From positions 1 through 57,884 of the forward strand of contig NZ_JALNUI010000026.1 of NCBI RefSeq assembly GCF_026544205.1: 57,884 nt of DNA, given 5' to 3'. The position numbers and the translations under genes are program-made. Within the stretch, counting starts at the first letter, position 1, and each line of letters starts with the position of its first letter. Shown here in pieces: positions 16,834-25,000 of the stretch. The notes beneath the pieces are model-generated. The model was not told the DNA's origin. It did not search any database and saw only the letters and a program-made list of their open reading frames with translations. Source of the stretch: Curtobacterium sp. GC_Cur_3 (GTDB lineage Bacteria; Actinomycetota; Actinomycetes; Actinomycetales; Microbacteriaceae).

Positions 16834-17570
16834 CCGGCGCACCCGTCCTCGAGCTCCGCGGGCTCCGGAAGTCGTTCGGCGAGCACGAGGTCCTGCGCGG
16901 CATCGACCTGACCGTCGACCAGCACCAGGTCATCTGCGTCATCGGCGCCTCTGGCTCGGGCAAGTCGACGCTGCTCAAGACCGTGAACCTGCTCGAGGGC
17001 ATCGACGACGGCCAGGTCCTGCTGCAGGGTGCGGACATCTCCGACCCCCGCGTGGACGTCGACGCCACCCGGGCCCGCATCGGTGTGGTGTTCCAGCAGT
17101 TCAACCTGTTCCCGCACATCACCGTGCTCGACAACGTCACGCTGGCCTCGCGGAAGGTGCACGGCGTGGACCGGGCGACCGCGGAGCAGACGGCCCGACG
17201 GCTCCTCGACCGGATCGGCCTCGCCGACTTCGCGGGGTCGTACCCGGACCGGCTCTCCGGCGGGCAGCAGCAGCGCGTCGCGATCGTCCGCGCCATCGCG
17301 TCCGACCCCGAGCTGCTGCTCCTCGACGAGGTCACGAGCGCCCTCGACCCGATGCTCGTCGGGGAGGTGCTCGACCTGGTCACCGAGCTCAAGCAGCAGG
17401 GCTCCACGATCCTGATGACCACGCACGAGATGCACTTCGCGCGGAACGTCGCCGACCGCATCGTGTTCCTGCACCGCGGCGAGGTCGTCGAGCAGGGTGC
17501 CCCGGCCGCGGTCCTCGACGACCCGCAGCACCCGGCGCTCGTGGAGTTCCTCTCCCGCGTCGGCGCGTAG
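16830..17570 (+). CDS. Polar amino-acid ABC transporter ATP-binding protein
   Basis: This 246-residue ATPase has Walker A GASGSGKST (near residue 34), Q-loop VFQQFNLFPH, signature LSGGQQQR, Walker B LLLLDEVTSALDP and the switch histidine in TTHEM. It matches the GlnQ/HisP group and powers the two upstream gene products. Its ATG overlaps the permease stop. The DEVTSALD variant (Val for Pro) is common in this group. It is the last gene before a convergent quinone reductase; no clear terminator hairpin is visible in the 76-bp gap. Confidence 0.94.
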   Translation: MTGAPVLELRGLRKSFGEHEVLRGIDLTVDQHQVICVIGASGSGKSTLLKTVNLLEGIDDGQVLLQGADISDPRVDVDATRARIGVVFQQFNLFPHITVLDNVTLASRKVHGVDRATAEQTARRLLDRIGLADFAGSYPDRLSGGQQQRVAIVRAIASDPELLLLDEVTSALDPMLVGEVLDLVTELKQQGSTILMTTHEMHFARNVADRIVFLHRGEVVEQGAPAAVLDDPQHPALVEFLSRVGA

Positions 17571-17646
17571 CGCGCCGGCCAGTCCGCCCGCCCGATGGTG
17601 GTGCGGGGCGCGATCGGTCCGCCCGCGCCGCGCGCTGGACCGTGCC

Positions 17647-18624
17647 TCAGGGCCGGAGCAGCAGCTTCCCGATGACGTCGCCGGACGCGATGCGGCGGTG
17701 TGCCTCGGCGGCCTCGGCGAGCGGCAGCACCGCGTCGACGACCGGGCGCACCCGACCGTCGGCCACGAACGGCCAGACGTTGTAGCGGACGGCCTCGACG
17801 ATCGCGGCCTTCTCGGCGAGGGGCCGGGCGCGCAGGGTCGTGCCGCTGATCGTCGCGCGCTTGCGCATGAGCATGCCGAACGGCAGCGTGGCCTCGGTGC
17901 CGCTGCCCGACGCGATCACGGCGATGTGCCCGTTCGGCGCGAGGACGTCGAGGTTCCGCTCCAGGTAGTCCGGGCCGACGACGTCGAGCACGACGTCCAC
18001 CCCGACACCGCCCGTGAACTCCTTGGCGCAGGCGACGAAGTCCTCGGTGCGGTGGTCGATCACCAGGTCGGCACCGAGCTCCCGCGACGCCGCGACCTTG
18101 CGCTCCCCACCGGAGGTCGCGATCACCCGGGCGCCGAGGGCCTTCGCCCAGAGAACCGCGTGCGACCCCATCCCGCCCGTGCCGCCGTGCACCAGGAGCG
18201 TCTGCCCCGGGCGGAGTCCGGCGATCATGCCGAGGTTCGAGTACACCGTGCACGCGGCCTCGGGCAGCGCGGCCGCCTCGACGAGGTCGAGCCCGTCCGG
18301 CACGGGGAGCAGCTGCGTCGCGGGGACGGCCACGAGCGAGGCGTACCCGCCGCCCGAGAGCAGCGCGCACACGCGGTCGCCGACGGCCCACCCGCTGACG
18401 TCGGCGCCGAGGGCGCGGATCGTGCCGGAGACCTCGAGGCCCAGCACGTCCGAGGCTCCGGGCGGCGGCGGGTAGTTCCCCTGGCGTTGCTGCAGGTCGG
18501 CGTTGTTGACCCCGGCGGCTGCGACCTCCACCAGGACCTCGCCGGCAGCCGGCGTCGGGTCGGGGAGCTCGGAGAGGGTGAGGACGCGCTCGTCGCCCGG
18601 GGCGTCGAAGGTGATGGCCTGCAT
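17647..18624 (-). CDS. NAD(P)H:quinone oxidoreductase, MDR superfamily (PIG3-like)
   Basis: This 325-residue medium-chain reductase has the zinc-free QOR/PIG3 layout. The N-terminal catalytic domain contains GVNNADLQQRQGNYPPPPG. The Rossmann domain has VHGGTGGMGSHAV (near residue 146) and then GARVIATSGG and DVVLDVVG. It probably reduces quinones or conjugated carbonyls with NADPH. The ATG at 18622-18624 is preferred over one nine codons upstream because TACGGT lies 7 bases before it and the N-terminus then aligns with the family. Confidence 0.92.
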   Translation of the reverse strand: MQAITFDAPGDERVLTLSELPDPTPAAGEVLVEVAAAGVNNADLQQRQGNYPPPPGASDVLGLEVSGTIRALGADVSGWAVGDRVCALLSGGGYASLVAVPATQLLPVPDGLDLVEAAALPEAACTVYSNLGMIAGLRPGQTLLVHGGTGGMGSHAVLWAKALGARVIATSGGERKVAASRELGADLVIDHRTEDFVACAKEFTGGVGVDVVLDVVGPDYLERNLDVLAPNGHIAVIASGSGTEATLPFGMLMRKRATISGTTLRARPLAEKAAIVEAVRYNVWPFVADGRVRPVVDAVLPLAEAAEAHRRIASGDVIGKLLLRP

Positions 18625-18772
18625 GTCCTCGACCGTACGCGACCGGTGCACGGACGCGTCGTGGTTGGCCGGAGGACGTCAGACCGTTCCCGTCCGGAGC
18701 CGATGTGTACGCTCGGGCACGCTCCGTGGTCCCGCTCGGGTCCTCGGCTCGCCACGCACCCGGGGGACCACG

Positions 18773-19210
18773 ATGAAGAAGACCGCAGCACTCACCACCG
18801 CCCTCGTCACGGCCCTGCTGCTCGCCGGCTGCGCCTCGGGCGGCTCCGGCGGCGACGCGACCCCCACGCCGGAGGGGCAGTCCAAGGCGGCCGCGTGCAA
18901 GTCGCTCGAGGGCGACATGAAGTCCGTGGCGAGCGAGCTGCAGGAGCAGACGGCGAACCTGCAGAGCGACCCCGACAAGGCCGTCTCCGAGCTGCAGAAG
19001 TTCGACGCGAAGCTCAAGTCCGCCACCGACGACGTGTCGAACGAGCAGGTGCACGCCGCGGCGTCCGAGTTCGAGCGGTCGTTCTCGAAGCTCGTCGGCG
19101 AGCTCCAGACGTACGCGAAGGACCCGGGCTCGGCCGACGCCGCCAAGCTGCAGTCCGCCATCACGGACGCGCAGTCCTCGACGAAGTCCCTCAGCAAGGT
19201 CTGCGGCTGA
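18773..19210 (+). CDS. Small predicted lipoprotein
   Basis: This 145-residue exported protein begins MKKTAAL, with a hydrophobic stretch ending in the lipobox LAGC (Cys near residue 20), a Gly/Ser linker, and then a long alpha-helical, Lys/Gln/Ser-rich domain. A second and third cysteine (near residues 42 and 144) could form a disulfide across the helical domain. I do not recognise a family. A TACGCT -10-like sequence lies at 18707-18712. It diverges from the quinone reductase and converges on an aldo/keto reductase. Confidence 0.8.
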   Translation: MKKTAALTTALVTALLLAGCASGGSGGDATPTPEGQSKAAACKSLEGDMKSVASELQEQTANLQSDPDKAVSELQKFDAKLKSATDDVSNEQVHAAASEFERSFSKLVGELQTYAKDPGSADAAKLQSAITDAQSSTKSLSKVCG

Positions 19211-19253
19211 GCCGAGCGCGGCCGGCCCGCGGCTGACCGCGGCCTGCATGTCG

Positions 19254-19295
19254 GACGCGCCCCGAGCCTCCCGTCAGGAGGGTTCGGGGCGCGTC
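19254..19295. terminator. Bidirectional hairpin containing a CGAGCCTCCCGTC repeat arm
   Basis: GACGCGCCCCGA and its complement TCGGGGCGCGTC frame the element, and the inner part carries the GAGCCTCCCGTC half of the palindrome family. It lies between the convergent lipoprotein and aldo/keto reductase genes, so it probably ends both transcripts. Confidence 0.7.
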
Positions 19296-19311
19296 GTCGA
19301 GCGGTTGCGGA

Positions 19312-20187
19312 CTAGGCGGTCGCGAGCGACCGGTCGAGTCGGTCGACGTCCTCCGGACGGAGGCGGATGGTGGCCGCGGTCACGGAGTCGAGGATCGACT
19401 GCGGGCGTGACGCACCGGGGATCGGGATGACGACGTCGCTCTTCGCCAGCTCCCACGCGAGCGCGATGACCTGCGGCGTGACCCCACGGTCCCGCGCCAC
19501 GGTGGCGAAGTCCTGGTAGGTCGTGCCGAGGTCCGACGCACCGGCGATGCCGCCGAGGGGGCTCCACGGCAGGAACGCGATGCTCATCTCGTCGCAGAGC
19601 TCGAGTTCGGCCTCGCTCGACCGGAAGGCCGGCGAGTACTGGTTCTGCACGGAGACGAGCCGCCCGTCGAGGACCTCGTTCGCCTGCCGGATCTGGTCGA
19701 CGTCCGCGTTCGAGATGCCCGCCATCCGGATGACGCCCTCGTCGAGGAGCTCCGCGAGCGCCCCGATCGAGTCCGCGTACGGCACGGCGGGGTCCGGGCG
19801 GTGGAACTGGTACAGGTCGATCGTCTCGACGCCGAGGCGCTTCGCTGAGGCCTTCGCCGCCTCCTTGAGGTACGCCGGGTGGCCGTTCTGCGTCCAGTTG
19901 CCGGCCTCGGGGCGCAGGTGGCCGCCCTTCGTGGCGATGAGCACGCTGCCGGCGTCGCCGTGGAACTCGCGGACGGCGCGGCCGATCAGCTCCTCGTTGT
20001 GGCCGACCTCGTCGTGGCCGCCCAGGTGGTAGGCGTCCGCGGTGTCGATGAGGGTCACGCCCGCTTCGAGCGCGGCGTGGATGGTGGCGATGGAACGCCG
20101 TTCGTCGGGTCGTCCCTCGATGGACATCGGCATGCCGCCGAGTCCGATCGCGCTGACGTCGGTGTCACCGATGGTTCGCTGCTTCAT
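19312..20187 (-). CDS. Aldo/keto reductase
   Basis: This 291-residue (alpha/beta)8-barrel protein has the AKR tetrad: Asp and Tyr in LIDTADAY (residues about 46-53), Lys in LIATKGG, and His in YQFHRPDP. The cofactor segment near IPIPGASRPQSILDS binds NADPH. It reduces aldehydes or ketones in the cytoplasm; substrate unknown. A CATGCT -10-like sequence ends 6 bases before the ATG at 20185-20187, so it may be leaderless. Confidence 0.93.
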   Translation of the reverse strand: MKQRTIGDTDVSAIGLGGMPMSIEGRPDERRSIATIHAALEAGVTLIDTADAYHLGGHDEVGHNEELIGRAVREFHGDAGSVLIATKGGHLRPEAGNWTQNGHPAYLKEAAKASAKRLGVETIDLYQFHRPDPAVPYADSIGALAELLDEGVIRMAGISNADVDQIRQANEVLDGRLVSVQNQYSPAFRSSEAELELCDEMSIAFLPWSPLGGIAGASDLGTTYQDFATVARDRGVTPQVIALAWELAKSDVVIPIPGASRPQSILDSVTAATIRLRPEDVDRLDRSLATA

Positions 20188-20262
20188 GGGCCCAGCATGC
20201 GCTGTGTCGCGCGCCGGGGTTCAGGAACGGGGCGCGGTCCTCATCGTCCTTCCCCCCCCGAC

Positions 20263-20310
20263 TCGGAACGACAGGGTCGACGTCGTACGACATCGACCTT
20301 GTCGTTCCGA
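20263..20310. repeat. TCGTACGA-centred palindrome, copy A
   Basis: Arms 20263-20285 and 20288-20310 pair over 23 bp with 2 mismatches around a central TA. The 432-bp gap from 20188 to 20619 has no convincing gene; it holds this element, two relatives, one GGGAGGC-type palindrome and an 8-C run just upstream. Confidence 0.8.
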
Positions 20311-20340
20311 CTCGCGCAGCACCGCCGCCAGGCCAGCGCG

Positions 20341-20376
20341 CGACATCGTCGATGTCGTACGACATCGACGATGTCG
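20341..20376. repeat. TCGTACGA-centred palindrome, copy B (perfect)
   Basis: Perfect 17-bp arms (20341-20357 and 20360-20376) flank TA. The arms themselves contain the internally symmetrical CGACATCG and CGATGTCG, so several foldings are possible. Confidence 0.85.
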
Positions 20377-20400
20377 CCCGGCGCGCGGTGCGTGGCCCGC

Positions 20401-20456
20401 ACCCACCGGCCTGGAGGCTCGTGGCGGCCCGGCACCGAGCCTCCCGTCCGGTGGGT
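20401..20456. repeat. Dispersed GGGAGGCTCG palindrome with extended CCCACCGG arms
   Basis: ACCCACCGG at 20401 pairs with CCGGTGGGT ending at 20456, and between them lie GGAGGCTCG and CGAGCCTCC. It is an imperfect, longer member of the family seen at 8364, 9501 and 40266. Confidence 0.75.
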
Positions 20457-20549
20457 GGCCGGGTCCAGGGCCCGCAGCCTGCGTCCGCATCGTGCGACGT
20501 GGCACGTGTCGTTCGACGTGCGTCGTGTCGGACCGTGCGTCGCGTGGTG

Positions 20550-20585
20550 CGACATCGTCGAGGTCGTACGACAGCGACGGTGTCG
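20550..20585. repeat. TCGTACGA-centred palindrome, copy C (imperfect)
   Basis: Arms 20550-20566 and 20569-20585 pair at 14 of 17 positions around TA. The core GTCGTACGAC is shared with the copies at 20263 and 20341. Confidence 0.7.
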
Positions 20586-20619
20586 TTCCGAGTCGGAGTG
20601 GGGAACCGGCGCGACCCGC

Positions 20620-21075
20620 TCAGGCGACGCTGCTGCTCGACCCCGTGGCGGCGCCGGCGCCGTCGTCGGACGCGGCCACGAACACGACCCCGCCGACCGT
20701 GATGCACACGATCGCCAGCACGAAGCCGACCGCGGCGATCCACCACGACGTCCGCCGCCGGACCCACGCGCCGATCGCCAGCACGACCGTGGCGACGCCG
20801 ATCACGAACGCTCCACCGACCGCGATCGCCGCACCGCCGAACCAGCCACCTGGCGTGCATCCGGCAGCCGCGTCGCACGATGCCGTGGCCGAGGCGATCG
20901 CGACGACCGCCACGATCGCCGTGACGACCGTCAGCACCGCCCCGAACACCAGGAGCAGCACGGTGGAGATCCGGTCGGCGAGCTTGCCGGGCGGGAAGAG
21001 CGTCGAGCCGCCGCGCGCCCAGGCCTCGGCTGCCGGATCGGGACGGTGTGCGGGGTCGGGTGCTGACCAGGTCAT
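20620..21075 (-). CDS. Hypothetical membrane protein, four hydrophobic segments
   Basis: I do not recognise the family. The 151-residue product has a soluble N-terminus (DPAHRPDPAAEAWARGG), hydrophobic segments near residues 38-62, 80-103 and 111-135, and a short outer loop with two cysteines (CDAAAGC) that could form a disulfide. The tail is Gly/Ser-rich. The ATG at 21073-21075 lies 7 bases after the CoA-ester lyase stop on the same strand, so the two are probably co-transcribed. Confidence 0.7.
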   Translation of the reverse strand: MTWSAPDPAHRPDPAAEAWARGGSTLFPPGKLADRISTVLLLVFGAVLTVVTAIVAVVAIASATASCDAAAGCTPGGWFGGAAIAVGGAFVIGVATVVLAIGAWVRRRTSWWIAAVGFVLAIVCITVGGVVFVAASDDGAGAATGSSSSVA

Positions 21076-21082
21076 CAGTTCC

Positions 21083-21955
21083 TCAGCGTGCTTCGACGCC
21101 GAAGGCCTCGGCGAGTCGTTGGATCTTCTGGGCGCGTCCGAGTCGGGGCAGGTCGGAGCCGTCGCGGATGACGCGGCCGCGGGCCTCGAAGTCGTCGAGG
21201 AAGTCCTGCGCCCAGGCCACGTCGGTCGGCGTGGGGGAGATGACCTCGTTGATGACGGGCAGCTGCTCGGTGTCCAGGCAGAGCTTGCCGGTGAGGCCGA
21301 GCGAGACCGCCACCTGCGACTGCTCGCGGAGGATCGGGTGCGACGAGCCCACCGTGGGGCCGTCGATCGGGCCGGGCAGGTCGCCGACGCGGGACGCGAC
21401 CACGAGCCGGGACCGCGGGTACGCCATCGCCAGGGTGTCGGCCGAGGTGCCGGTGTCGCGCCGGTAGTCACCGCTGCCGAACGCCAGACGGAACGCGCCC
21501 TGTGCCCTGGCGATCGAGACCGACTCCTCGATGCCCAGGGCGGACTCGACGAGGGCGATCACGGGGGTGTGCCCGCCGAGCCGGTGCCACGTGTCGGTGA
21601 CCTGCGCCGGGCTCTCGGTCTTCGCGAGCATCACGCCCTGCAGCCCGGGCAGGCCGCGGAGCTCCTCGACGTCGTCCTCCCAGAAGTCGGTCGTGACGTC
21701 GTTGATCCGCACCCAGGCGTCACCGCCGCCGGTGAGCCACTCGGCCACGGTGGACCGGGCCGCGGGCTTCGCGGCGGGGTCGACGGCGTCCTCGATGTCG
21801 AGGATCACCTGGTCGGCGCGGGACCGGACGGCACCGTCGAAGCGCTCGGACGCGGTGCCGGAGACGAGCAGCCACGAGCGCGAGATCTCGGCGGGGACCG
21901 ATCGACGCCGGGACGGAGCGGTGGTGGGCGGGGCGGGTCGGTCGTCGATGGCCAT
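21083..21955 (-). CDS. HpcH/HpaI aldolase/citrate lyase family CoA-ester lyase
   Basis: This 290-residue TIM-barrel protein has the CitE-like pattern. LLVSGTASERFDGAVRSRADQVILDIEDAV (residues about 29-58) contains the metal-binding acid and conserved Arg. VMLAKTES and VIALVESALGI (second metal Glu) follow, then FGSGDYRRD. Members cleave or hydrolyse malyl-, citramalyl- or related CoA esters. The physiological substrate here is unknown. The ATG at 21953-21955 is divergent from the helicase-like gene by about 115 bases. Confidence 0.9.
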   Translation of the reverse strand: MAIDDRPAPPTTAPSRRRSVPAEISRSWLLVSGTASERFDGAVRSRADQVILDIEDAVDPAAKPAARSTVAEWLTGGGDAWVRINDVTTDFWEDDVEELRGLPGLQGVMLAKTESPAQVTDTWHRLGGHTPVIALVESALGIEESVSIARAQGAFRLAFGSGDYRRDTGTSADTLAMAYPRSRLVVASRVGDLPGPIDGPTVGSSHPILREQSQVAVSLGLTGKLCLDTEQLPVINEVISPTPTDVAWAQDFLDDFEARGRVIRDGSDLPRLGRAQKIQRLAEAFGVEAR

Positions 21956-22056
21956 GCCACGTTGGTACCACAGACGGCGCCGCCGGAACCTGTCCACGAC
22001 CCCGCCGATCTTGCCGAAACCACGGTTCATTGCCGGAGTGGTGCCGCGGTTCCGCT

Positions 22057-22062
22057 TACAGT
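22057..22062 (+). promoter_or_regulatory. -10 element of a leaderless promoter (helicase-like gene)
   Basis: TACAGT is followed by 7 bases and a GTG at 22070 in the long open frame. No ribosome site precedes the possible starts at 22061, 22070 or 22088, so a leaderless start at 22070 fits best. No convincing -35 is seen. Confidence 0.5.
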
Positions 22063-22069
22063 GGGCGTT

Positions 22070-25000
22070 GTGTGGCGTGCGGACAGGGTGACCGACGGCG
22101 AGGACGACGTGAACGACGTCCCCGCCACGGGTTCCGACGCGCCCGGGGGCCAGGCGCACGACGACCACCGCGACGATCAGGACGACACGACGAGCACTCC
22201 GGACGCCACCACCGGCGCAGACACCGAGCACGACGGCGACGACCTGGGCCGGTCCCTCCAGCCCGAACTCCAGGTGACGAGCCCGCACGCGATCTCCCTC
22301 GGCGACCCGAGGCTCACCGCGACGAACGCCGCAGAGCCCGTCTGGGACGCCTGGCGCGAGCAGCTCGCGGGCGTCGGCGGCGCCAGCCCCCTCGTGCACT
22401 TCGCGGACCACCCCCGCGCCAGGATCGAGCTCTCGACGACCCACCCCGGCGGTCTCGCGCAGTTCATCACCGGCAAGACCACCCTGCTCTCGAGCCTGAT
22501 CCGCGACGAAGTCGCCCTCCGCGCGGCCCGCATCGCCGCCGGGCACGTCGAAGCCAAGGGCACCGAGCTCGCCACCGTCCGCGGCATCGACGCCGTGAAC
22601 CTCGGCATCGGCATGGCCGACTGGAAGCACGGCGACGAGCAGTTCCGCGGCCCGGTGCTCCTGCGTCCGCTGGCCATCCGCCGCCACGGCCGCGACTTCG
22701 AGGTCCGCCTGCTCGGCGAACCCGTGCTGAACCCGGCGCTCGCCGACGCACTCCGCGAGCAGTACGGCGTGACGCTCGACGCCCAGTCCTTCGTCGCGCT
22801 CGCGCAGCAGGACGGCTCCTTCACCCCGAACCCCGTGATCGACCGCCTCCGTGGACTCACGGCGCACATCCCCGGCTTCTCCGTCCACGCCCGCCTCGTC
22901 GTGTCGACGTTCGCCGAGGTCGCGGTCGGCCTGGTCGAGGACACGAAGGACCTGTCCCACCCGGTGCTCGACGCCCTCGCCGGCAACCCGAGCGCCAAGT
23001 GGCAGGTCGAGCAGTCGTACCACCCGGTCGAGCAGACCCCGTCGGACGAGCGCAGCCCCGACACCGACACGCTCCTGCTCGACGCCGACGACGAGCAGGA
23101 GAACGTGATCGCGCAGATCACGGCCGGCAACTCGATCGTCGTGAAGACCCTGCCCGGCACCGGCGGCACGCAGACGATCGTGAACGCGCTCGGCGGTCTC
23201 GTCGCCGCGAACAAGCGCGTCCTCGTCGTCAGCCCGCGCCGTGCCACCCTGCGCGGGATCGCCGCCCGCTTCGGCGAGGTCCAGCTGCCCGGCGTCGCGG
23301 TCACCCCCGCGACCCTCCGCCGTGACGTGGTCCGCGCGATCGCCCGCAACGAGAAGGCGACCCGGCCGAACCTCCGCGAGGTCGACGACGCCCTCGTCCG
23401 GCTCCGCAAGGTCCTCACAGACTACCGCGGCGCACTGTCCCGCACCGACGCCGACTTCGGCGTCAGCGTGCTCGACTGCCTCGTCGAGCTGTCTCGGCTC
23501 TCGCTCCTGCCTGTGCCGCCGTCGACGACCGCCCGGCTCTCGAAGCAGTCCGTCAGCGCCATGGTCACCGGCCGGTCCCGCGTCGCCGAGACGATGGTCA
23601 GCGCCGCGAACCTCGGTGAGTTCCGCTACGGCCCGGACGACTCGCCCTGGTACGGCGCGAAGTTCTCCTCGAGCGACGGCGCCCAGCGTGCGCACCGGAT
23701 CGCCAAGGAACTGCACGGCGGGTCCCTGCCGACGCTGCTCCAGCGCGCGCACGAGCTCATCGCGACGACGCGGATGCGCCAGTTCACGACGATCAACGAG
23801 CTCGGCATCTACCTCCGCCTGCTCACCGAGATCCGCGACACGCTCGACCGCTTCCTGCCCGTCGTGTTCGACCGCTCCGTGTCCGAGCTCGTCGCCGCCA
23901 CCGCGCCGCGCGGTGAGGGTGCCCCGATGTCGAGCACCAACCGTCGTCGCCTCAAGAAGCTCGCGCGCGAGTACGTCCGACCGGGCGTCCACGTGTCCGA
24001 CCTGCACGAGGCGCTGACCCGCGTGCAGCAGCAGCGCGTCCTGTGGCAGCGCTACGTCGCCGCCGGTGTTGCCCCCGAGGTGCCCACGGGCATCGCCGAC
24101 GTGCAGGTGCTCTACTCGAACGTCACCGAGGACCTCGCGCGCCTCGACGAGCCGCTCGGCCGCAGCAGCCGTGACGAGCAGCTCGCCAACGTGCCCGTCG
24201 ACCAGCTCCTGCCGTACATCGGCACGCTCGCCGAGGAGTCCGACGTCCTGCACAACCTGCAGGAGCGCACGGAGCTCATGCAGACCCTGCGCGACCTGCA
24301 GCTCGAACCCCTCATCACCGACCTCGCGAACCGCCACGTGCCGGACACCCAGGTGCCCGCCGAGCTCGAGCTCGCGTGGTGGCAGTCGGCGCTGGAGACC
24401 ATGCTCGAGTCCGACCGGGCACTGCTCGGCGCGAACACCGACATGCTCGACCGGGTCGAGGCCGACTTCCGCCTGGTCGACGACGCGCACGCAGCCGGCG
24501 TCTCGCAGGGCCTCGCATGGCAGCTCGCCGAGAACTGGAAGGTCGGCCTCGTCGACTGGCCGGAGGAGGCGGCAGCGCTGAAGTCCCAGCTCAAGGACGG
24601 CGCGATCACCTCGCGGCTCCTGCAGGACTCCGCCCCGCACCTGTCCCGGTCGATCGCCCCGGTGTGGCTGGCTTCGCCGTACGAGGTCCCGCAGATCGCC
24701 GACACGATGCCGTTCGACACGGTCATCCTGGTCGACGCCGGCGCCGTGACCATCGCCGAGACGGTCGACGCCGTCCGCCGCGCCCGCCAGACCGTCGTCT
24801 TCGGTGACCCGGTCACGCAGACGCCCTCGCCGTTCCGCATCGCCGTGGACCCCGCGCACCGCGCACTCCAGGTGGACGAGGACACGCTCGACGCCCTGCA
24901 CGCCGACTCCGCGCTCGCGAAGCTCTCGACGCTCCTGCCCACCCTGTCGCTCACGCGGTCGTACCGCGCCGGCGGCGAGGACCTGGCCGAGCTCGTCAAC

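Noticed and set aside
20188..20619. A small gene in the repeat-filled gap
   Set aside because: All open frames there translate palindromic repeats (for example DIVDVVRHR on either strand) and none has a start signal.
20042..22069. Upstream extension of the helicase-like reading frame, giving a 1970-residue protein
   Set aside because: The upstream 676 codons run antisense through the aldo/keto reductase start, the CoA-ester lyase and the repeat gap. They have no domain logic, and a promoter-like TACAGT lies just before the GTG at 22070.
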